The notes under the pieces are model-generated. The model saw nothing but the letters and a program-made list of their open reading frames with translations, made no database searches and was not told where the DNA came from. Source: Mesostigma viride (taxonomy: Eukaryota > Streptophyta > Mesostigmatophyceae > Mesostigmatales > Mesostigmataceae). From it: a DNA stretch of 64,000 nucleotides. Position numbers and translations under genes: made by a program. Below are positions 46,367 through 64,000 of the stretch, in pieces (position 1 is the stretch's first letter; every line of letters begins with the position of its first letter). The stretch covers positions 3,788,661-3,852,660 of the forward strand of contig RPFO01000310.1 of NCBI GenBank assembly GCA_009746045.1. The letters run 5' to 3'.

Positions 46367-46787
46367 CTATTCTACACTACTACTGCTGTATTCCCCTAAG
46401 CTAGCTGGGGTGTTTGGAGTCACGGGGGCCGCGGGGGTCGCATGCAAGGGCTTGTGGCCGACGTAGATGGCCGCCCCCTTCCAGTACACCGGCTGCCCCG
46501 CCTTGGTCTGCCGGAGCTGGAGGTAGGTCGGCCATAGCCCCCGTTGCTGTTGTTGCTGCGCCAGGGTCAAGTCGTCGTCCACGGTGAAGGGAGTGTTCTC
46601 GAGCCGCTTGCGGCATCTGAGAAACGAAATCTTGTCCGATGGGAGCCCTCTTAAAGATGAGAAGAAGCGGGGGCACCCCTGCCTTACCCCGCGCGCGGGG
46701 AAGGCGGTGGGCGGTCAGCTTAATCTCACCCAGAAGTCCCATGCGATCAAGGATTTTGCTCTCAAACGCACGCGGGTAGACATGCAC
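46367..46787 (-). pseudogene. L1-like ORF1-type protein fragment
   Basis: The minus strand, across one frame change, reads MHVYPRAFESKILDRMGLLG and LLLIFKRAPIGQDFVSQM, then DDDLTLAQQQQQRGLWPTYL and AGQPVYWKGAAIYV. The pattern (a Gln-rich LT..QQ.QR..LWP stretch followed by a W.G..IY strand) resembles the C-terminal domain of ORF1 proteins of plant and algal L1 elements. It is only a fragment. Confidence 0.5.
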
Positions 46788-46909
46788 ACCTGCACTTCCA
46801 GCTCATTGCCCCTCTTGTTTTCAAGGGGCAAGCCACATGTGCACCTGCTCACGTATAGGTATAGGCGAGCCAGGCATCTACCATGGGTGCAATAAAGCCC
46901 ACACTCTTG

Positions 46910-47130
46910 CTTGCACTGCTATGCAGAACAAGAAGAGATGGAAGACGACTGCATGTCCAGGCTCACACGCCAGCCCCTGTGGGCAAGCCTCCCCCCCCCC
47001 AAGCGGAAGGGGCGCTTTGCTGAGTAGAGTAGTTAGGGTTTTCTAGATTAGATTGGATTAGAGTCAGATTAGTTCGGTTTCGCGGCTTCACCCATGCACC
47101 TCCATCCATCCAGCAAGGGAATTGAATAAA
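46910..47130 (+). mobile_element. L1-like 3' end (plus strand)
   Basis: It contains gcagaacaagaagagatgg, a coding tail PVGKPPPPK-like run ending ggggcgctttgctgagtag, then ttagattagttcggtttcgc and a ccatccatcc run. It is the same order as 12760-12920. Confidence 0.7.
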
Positions 47131-47500
47131 ATATCGCACAGGCTGGAGCTCTAGCTGGATCGAGGCGGGTGCCCCAGGTGGCTCTATTTTCTTTATAATT
47201 ATTGAAGTTAGATTGCAAGCTAAATGCATGCCACAGGCCGGGCCTATGCACATGCGCCACATATTTTCTCTCCGGCAGGGCTCTGTGAACCTGGAATTAA
47301 TTGATTGGCAGGCGTGATTATGGCTGTGCAATGTTCAGCGCTAGTAGAATCGATCTGCATTCTGCGGCATCGACACTATTCATGGGCCGATGAGCAGGCC
47401 AGCTGGCCATGTAATGTCTGGCGCGCGTGCTGCATGAATGATTAGTACACCTGCGGATTCCTGCAAACTGTCAGGGTGATCGATGAGTACCTGCAAATTA
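47131..47500. other. Spacer with no recognised gene
   Basis: Nothing is recognisable apart from being the 3' flank of the minus-strand proline-rich gene. It precedes a short interspersed repeat copy. Confidence 0.5.
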
Positions 47501-47553
47501 TATCAAGGAGACAACCAGCGCAGGCTAGAAATCGGGAGAATCCGGACCATGGT
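47501..47553 (+). repeat. Short interspersed repeat copy
   Basis: This matches 17441 and 17868 from tatcaaggag through ccggaccatgg. It directly abuts the stop codon of the proline-rich membrane protein gene. Confidence 0.85.
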
Positions 47554-50500
47554 TATATGTTCAAGTTTCGCGCCATCATCATCATGCTGTGGCCAGATCT
47601 GGGCCCATCGCCAGCTGGCTTCCGCGCAAATTGTTTTGGCTGCGTTTCCCACCCAGCCTCCCCATTCGGCCAGCCAGCTGAGGTATCTATTTGCCCAGTC
47701 ATCGAAGGGTTCTCACCTTCACGCAGAGACCGATCTGTGCTGGAATCCTCAGGGATACAAACTACAAGGCCGCCTTGGCCGTTTCCTGCTGTGCGCTGGC
47801 CTCTCTTGTGATGGCTGCTCCTTCCCCCTCGTCCAGGGGGGTCTTCTCCATTACTTCCTTCCCGACCTCCGCCCCCCAAATCGTTCTGAGGGGCCACCTC
47901 TTCCAAGTGTACCTCTCGAGGTGTATACTCTGTGTGCTCTCCCATGTCTGACGCTGATCCTACCTGGCTACTGTCTGCAACAAAACGCGATGAGGGCGGA
48001 CGCTGGCTGGACGGTTCGCACGAACAGGGTTCATGCGAGCAGACCTTGCACGCCTTCGCCATCACCTTCTCATCGCTAGCCCCACTAGAACCCGTGCCAC
48101 TCGCCCCTTTTGATGAACTGACGTGTGGCCTCTTGGCACTCGGCTTCCGTCGATGTTTCCTGTCCTGGGGAGATTCTATGGCGCTAGGCGTCTCGCCATC
48201 ACTGTGGCTTCCCCTCGATGCATCGCTGCCTGAATCCGTATCACTCTCCACAACACACGAGGTGTTGCGCCGCCGGCCCTCATGCTTCCGCCGGAGATGC
48301 TTCTTGTTCTTGTGGCTCGTTCCGGAGCAGACCCCGTGCACGCCCCAGCCACAGAGACGGCGCCACGGGCAGAAGATGACCAGTACGACCGCCAGCAGCA
48401 ACGAGACACCCATCAAGATCTGGCATAGATGCAGCACGCAGCACATTTGCGAAGGAGCGTAAACTTGCAGGGATAGTCATGGCTGGGTCATGGATAGGCA
48501 TGGCACGAATGGGGGTGAATGGTCAGTACACTGGAACCTTTTTTGCATGTATTAATATCAGATGGTGTGAACAAGGGAGGCACCAGGTTAACATTGGTAA
48601 TTGAGAATGATAAATTACAGAGGTGAGAGTGGCATGCGACAAAAGGAAATTAAAGCCCAAAAAGGAAAACCCTAAAGAAAATCATAATAATGTGACACGG
48701 GCATGCAAGGATCAAGCCAGCACAAGGTACAACTAACTACATCACAAAACTACGACACACAGCAACAATCCTGCCCGCCCACCAGGCCTGGGAAGGATGT
48801 AGACCACATGGGTCAAGACAAATTCCGCCGCATCCGAGCCGACTAACACATCAGCCATGGTGCGAGTGAGGGCTAGGGACAGGCGCTGCCGCCAATACGA
48901 GGACGATGGCATGGCAGACAAAGGTGCAGTCTGACTCTCGAGGTCGAGTCGTTCTTCAGGCTGCTGACACACTCGTGGAAAAACTCCGCCGTCGTGGGGC
49001 CCATGGCCCGGAACTCCTCAAGAGCAAAAGGGGATGACCCGGTGGGGCCCCACATCGCCGTAGGAGGCAAACTTGTCGCGCTCAGCCACAGCGGCAGGAG
49101 CGCCGGCATCCACAGCCGCCCGGAGGATGCGGCGACCGGAGAGCGGCCGAGCCACGGAGACATCGATGAGCAGGTGGCAACCGTGCCCCTCGTAGGTATA
49201 TACACTACTACAGTATATGTGCACATCAGGGCACCACAGAGGCGATGCCATGGTCCATACTCCATGGAAGACTCCCTGCAGGGACATGCCATGTTATTGT
49301 GGCTTGCATCCCAGAACTAGCTGGCATGACGTAGCCCATTCGGCGAACGGTGGCAATCGCCCATCGACACAGATGCCAGACAGCCCCCATATCGATAGAG
49401 ACGAGCCTAATGACGTACTACTAGCAGATGATGCCATGGTGGATGATTAAATTAGATAGAGACGAGCCTAATTACATACTACTAGCAGATGATGCCATGG
49501 TGGATGATTAAATTAGATAGAGACGAGCCTAATGACATACTACTAGCAGATGATGCCATGGTGGATGATTAAATTAGATAGAGACGAGCCTAATGACATA
49601 CTACTAGCAGATGATGCCATGGTGGATGATTTAAATTAGAGCTAGGGGCCCATGAGTTTGCTGCCATAGATAGGGTCAACACGGGCCATTCTTCTTGAGC
49701 AGATGGCACAGTACACAACCTGCAACACCCCACCCGAGCACCTTCAAGATGCCGCTCCAGTAACAACTACCTGTATAGTGCCCCCCCTGCATCGAAACAT
49801 GTACGAATAATCGTTATGGCCAAATCATCACACATTCCACTGGCGACGGGCGTAAACCGTGGTGGCAATTAGCACACACACAATATATTAGCACATTCCT
49901 TGGGCTGATATACTTTGTACTAACATCCAGCATATGTCACACGACGCGCTGACAACTCACCACCCACTGCACGTCCGTCGACTCGTCCGTTATCGGAGGC
50001 GGAGGCGGGGGTGCGCGCCATCCCGGAGGCCGTAGTACCCGTGGTGAGGGGGGTGGCCGAGGGGAGGGCGGGCGAGGGGAGGGCGGTGGCCGCGGTGGTG
50101 GGGGCGGGGGAGGCGATGGCGGAGGAGAAGGGGGTGGGGGTGGGTGATGGGGGGCTGCTGGTGGCAGGGGGGCAGCAGGGGGGGGGGGGCGGCCGCATGT
50201 CTGGCAGCCGGAAGTAGTTGCACTGCCATCCGCCCCAATCATCCCAGCCCTCATCGCAGATACAGTCCGTCCGGGCGGCGTTGAGGTACCCGTGATCGCC
50301 GCACTGCGGGACGTGATTGAGCTGCGTCGCCAGCATGAAGGAAGAAGATGGCACGTGCATGATCACACATTCAGGCGTTGCGGTGGGTGGGCGAGTCGTA
50401 GGGAAGTAAGGGCAACAGCACAACGAGAGACATCTATACTGCAGTACTACTATGAAAAGAAGGGCGAATTGACCAGAACAGATACACCAGTAAGATGAAA

Positions 50501-52001
50501 GCACAAGGTCGTGGACATCCTGCCATCCAGGGACATCCTACTACGCGCCGTTTGTGAAAAACATGCCTTGACACTTACCACGTCGTCCAGAGTGATCGGG
50601 GGAGAGGGCGGTCGACGGGGGTTGGGCGGCCTGGGAGGAGGCGGGCGTGGGGGTGGAGAGGGGGGGGGGGGGTGAGGGCGGCGGGGGAGAGGGTGGAGGA
50701 GGCGGTGGAGGAGGTGGGGAGGGGGAGGAGGAGATGGAGGCGGCGGCGGTGGAGGGGACGGTGGTGGTGGTAAAGGTGGTGGTGGCGAAGGTGGGGGAGG
50801 GGAGGGGGGGGGAGGGGAGGGTGGGGGGGGGCGTGGGGATGGAGGGGGGGGACTGGGGGGAGGGGGTCTTGGGGCCCAAGGGACCCTGGGTGGCAGCGGT
50901 GGGGGTGCGTTGACACCAGGCGGCATCCTGGGGTAAGGGGGCGAGGGGGGAGGAGGCCGGGGGGGAGGAGGAGAAGGGGGTGGCGGCTTTGGCGGTGGTG
51001 GGGAAGGTGGTGGTGGCCGGGGTGGCGGTGAGGGTGGTGGTGGCCTGGGAGGAGGTGGTGAAGGTGGTGGTGGCCTTGGTGACGGTGGTGGCGAAGGCGG
51101 AGGTGGCGGGGGTGGTGAAGGCGGCCGAGGTGGTAATGGTGATGGAGGTGGAGGGGATGGTGGCGGTGGAAATGGTGACGGAGGCGGGGACGGTGGCGGT
51201 GATGGCGGCGGCGGCAGTGGTGGTGGCGGTGACGGAGGTGGAGGTTTGGGGGGTGGGGGGGGGCGTGGCGGCGGTGGGGGCCTCGGTGGCGGTGGGGAAG
51301 GGTACAGCTGGCAGTATCTGGAGGTAAAGTTGAAATAGGGGGCGGCGGCACCATACTTCACGCGGCAGTCCACCGGGTCGCAGAACCACCCGCCCCCTAT
51401 TTGATCCTGGCCAGCAGCACACGCGAGCATGCATGCAGACAACGAGCCCCGGTGGGCACATGCACGACGTGAATGTGAAGCAGGGGAGCCAAGCAAAAGG
51501 TAAGCAAAAAAAAAAAAAAAAACTACTATACAAAGGGAGGTGACCACTACAACAAGCGAGGCGACCTGCTCGTGGCAGTCGCTCAGCGTGGGAAAGAAAA
51601 CTTGAGCCACATTGCAGGAGGCAGGGAGCCGTGAGCTACAGCTATAAGCTGTTGAGGTGTGAGCATGAGATATCAGTTACAACACTATTTCTTTTGAGGA
51701 AGGAAAAAAAAAATGCTAGATGACAGGTGACCGTTGCGCAGATGGTATAGCACATGAAACCACTTGACCTCTCTGAAGAAAGAAACTTCATTGACCCATG
51801 ATGAAAGGAGGCCGTGCATGCCGCCATTCACGACCTTCTCCCCTGCGTGGAGGAAAAGATGACTAGATTACTTTCGCGGTTTCGGGATCAGCATTTGTCA
51901 GCTCACCACTTGGATCTCGTCCTGCGTGCAGTTCCGGGCGCACAAGTAGTACCCGCCGCGGTAGATCAGCGTGTAGTTGACCGCGCAGGTTGTGTTGGCG
52001 T
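47553..52001 (-). CDS. Modular Cys-rich/Pro-rich single-pass membrane protein, 5' end unresolved
   Basis: No named family was recognised. Four minus-strand exons: 52001-51907 (TTCAVNYTLIY, YYLCARNCTQDEIQV), 51406-50579 (WFCDPVDCRVKYG, FTSRYCQLYP, then about 200 residues of P-rich PPPPSPPPPRP ending ITLDDV), 50303-49961 (EGF-like CGDHGYLN, CICDEGW, WQCNYF, a Pro-rich stretch, ESTDVQWV), 48419-47553 (membrane segment ILMGVSLLLAVVLVIFCPW, then a Ser/Arg-rich tail of about 270 residues, TAA). Internal junctions are phase 0. Exon 50303-49961 is 343 bp, one base out of frame; the slip lies in the C/G run at 50178-50190. The architecture suggests a surface or wall-associated protein with a cytoplasmic tail, like hydroxyproline-rich proteins of algae. 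5' exons probably lie between 52.0 and 53.4 kb. Confidence 0.7.
48740..49200 (-). mobile_element. Second R2-like LINE fragment (C-terminal end)
   Basis: On the minus strand it reads GCHLLIDVSVARPLSGR, AVAERDKFASYGDVGPHRVI and TAEFFHEC, matching the end of the element at 10400-10800. It lies in the 1.5-kb intron before the membrane exon of the proline-rich gene, in the same orientation, with frame breaks. Confidence 0.8.
49395..49640. repeat. 60-bp tandem repeat, four copies
   Basis: The unit runs gatagagacgagcctaatga, then a tactactagcagatgatgcc part and ggtggatgattaaatta. Copies differ at single positions. It sits in the same intron as the LINE fragment. Confidence 0.93.
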
Positions 52002-52559
52002 CTGCGCGGGAGGACAAGTTAACCCCGCATAACGTACAAGCGGTCCCTGAGATGATTATAAACAAAACAGATTAATAGAAAATAAACAGAAGAGGCTAGG
52101 ACAGTGGCAAGAAGCATACGAGTGCCGATAGAAACGCAGGTTCCGCTTGGATGGTTTGTTACCACGTCCAGCCTCTACACATAAGGTTTGTTACCACATC
52201 GAGCCTCTACACATAAGCTGTCACTCACAGGCGATTTATAGGTTGACATAAAATGAGAATCCCACGGGCGCGTCCCAGGCCTCTTCCACTACGATCAGCA
52301 CACAGCCCCTGACTCCTACTGTGGCATACCTTGCAACGTCCCTCCCTCTTTAGACAGACCTCCCTCCATTGTTCCCTGTTTAACCATCATCCCTTTCTTT
52401 TGACGCACCCCCTTGAAAAACTATACAGCAAACTAGGAGGTCCTGAGCGAGAGTCCACTAGTCAACTGTGAGCAGCATCGTTCCTGGGATATTGAAAGAG
52501 AAGGATGGCCCATGGCTCGACATACAATACGGTGCGCAGAATGCAACAACGTGTACGCG

Positions 52560-53434
52560 TTACATACATTGCAACAGGCGCCGATGTCTCCAATATCCAT
52601 TTTCTGCAGGAATAGGAACATTCTCCTTCTGGATCTCTCTGTCATGGATTGTGTCCACCCCTAAAGGTCGGCTTTCCCAAGTAGGCGTAGAAGACTCCTT
52701 GGCTTTGACGTGGAAGTTGGTCCTCAGGATAGCTGCCCCACGGTTCGGCGCGCCGTGTGCGAACAGAATGTTCTGCGTAGTTAAAACTACAATATACACA
52801 CATGTTATCAATGCCAAGCATATCTGTAACCTGACAGCAGGCTGGCCTTGATGCCTCCTCAGCCCGGTCGTGCGTCCAATCCCAAACGACGTCGCCTGAG
52901 GATCGCAACACGGGTAGGTGCCAACTTTGGTCCATCGACACATCAATTGATTCCAGAAATTCCAGCAGTTTGTTGCGCATGCATAGCCGAAGCATTATCA
53001 TACTCACACATAGTTTATTGCTATTAGGACACTTACAACCTAAGCAGGTCGCCATTGTCGGGGAAGCCCGAAAAGGTGCGTTGCATTTTCGCCCCGGGCA
53101 AGTTGGAATCGGCCTGGGCTGACCTAGCTGGTCACGTGCCCTGTAATCTGTTATGCTGTCGGCGAACACCTCGGGCAATCTCGTCGTCCGTCTGGTCCGA
53201 ACTCCCATCCTTACTCCCTAGTAGAGAAGCAGGGGATGTTTTCTTCTTATTTTGCCCCATGATCGGCTGAAACGTGTCACCTCCGGACGCCAGCAAAAGG
53301 TGAATCCGCTGTGAATTGCTGGCCTTGAACGTGCAAGGGAGCTGCAGGCCTGCAACACGGGGAAGCCGAGGAATTATAATCGAGGGAAATTCGCGCATGC
53401 CGGCGTGGCAACGTCTGGATAAGGAGCCCGCCAT
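52560..53434 (-). other. Possible upstream exons of the proline-rich gene
   Basis: Minus-strand pieces look coding but were not joined. 53434 to about 53215 starts ATG and gives MAGSLSRRCHAGMREFPSII, then a stretch after a possible acceptor (tgttgcag) GLQLPCTFKASNSQRIHLLL and ASGGDTFQPI. Around 52790-52660 there is RGAAILRTNFHVKAKESS or, in another frame, GVFYAYLGKPTFRGG. The first would place this gene's start 27 bp from the LeuRS ATG in divergent orientation. No family was recognised. Confidence 0.35.
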
Positions 53435-53461
53435 TAATTATTGGTTTGCTGCCCGGGGAGC

Positions 53462-64000
<10,539 letters not shown>

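Noticed and set aside
50450-51354. Minus-strand His/Leu-rich and Thr-rich frames, and plus-strand Val/Gly-rich frames
   Set aside because: They are shadows of the proline-rich exon 50579-51406; the Pro-Ser frame alone fits phase-0 splice sites and flanking Cys-rich modules.
52642-53208. A single 188-residue minus-strand gene
   Set aside because: Frame quality shifts along it and possible splice sites interrupt it; treated as possible scattered exons instead.

Overview
The window is nuclear DNA from a eukaryotic microalga, most likely of the green lineage. Genes are split by many GT-AG introns, coding exons are GC-rich, and there is a bacterial-type leucyl-tRNA synthetase with a transit-like N-terminus. 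There is also a cell-wall-style proline-rich membrane protein and abundant retroelements. No prokaryotic operons are visible. The species cannot be fixed from the sequence alone. Family assignments come from reading exon translations against remembered family sequences; no search was run.

Layout: (1) 179-5388 (+), an Arp2/3 subunit 2 gene (ARPC2/DIS2-like), 5' end outside the window. (2) 7.2-14.5 kb, decayed non-LTR retrotransposons: one with an R2-like restriction-type endonuclease end, and a nest of L1-like 3' ends carrying a conserved hairpin and a TTAA-rich tail. (3) 15877-16424 (-), ribosomal protein eL31 in two exons. (4) 17.0-20.6 kb, a block bounded by exact 29-bp inverted repeats, with poly-C tracts, a 560-bp CACACG array and a broken gene. 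(5) 22171-45252 (+), a complete twelve-exon gene for the Fanconi anaemia E3 ubiquitin ligase FANCL, 445 codons. Its 12-kb intron 7 holds a nested copia-like LTR retrotransposon complex (30168-41379, flanked by ACCTC duplications) with a trapped GIY-YIG nuclease fragment. (6) 45.9-47.1 kb, more L1-like debris. (7) 47553 to about 53.4 kb (-), a modular Cys-rich/Pro-rich protein with one membrane segment, exons joined in phase 0. (8) 53462 to beyond 64000 (+), organellar leucyl-tRNA synthetase, ten exons visible, head-to-head with (7).

The exon models for ARPC2, eL31, FANCL and LeuRS are strong because every splice junction preserves phase and the joined exons give one open frame. Introns of FANCL and LeuRS are loaded with micro- and minisatellites, often next to splice sites: G-rich purine arrays just after donors, and C/CA-rich arrays just before acceptors. 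The long repeat-only reading frames in these arrays are not genes.

The genes do not form one pathway. They are housekeeping functions (actin nucleation, translation, DNA crosslink repair, organellar translation) spaced by transposon debris.
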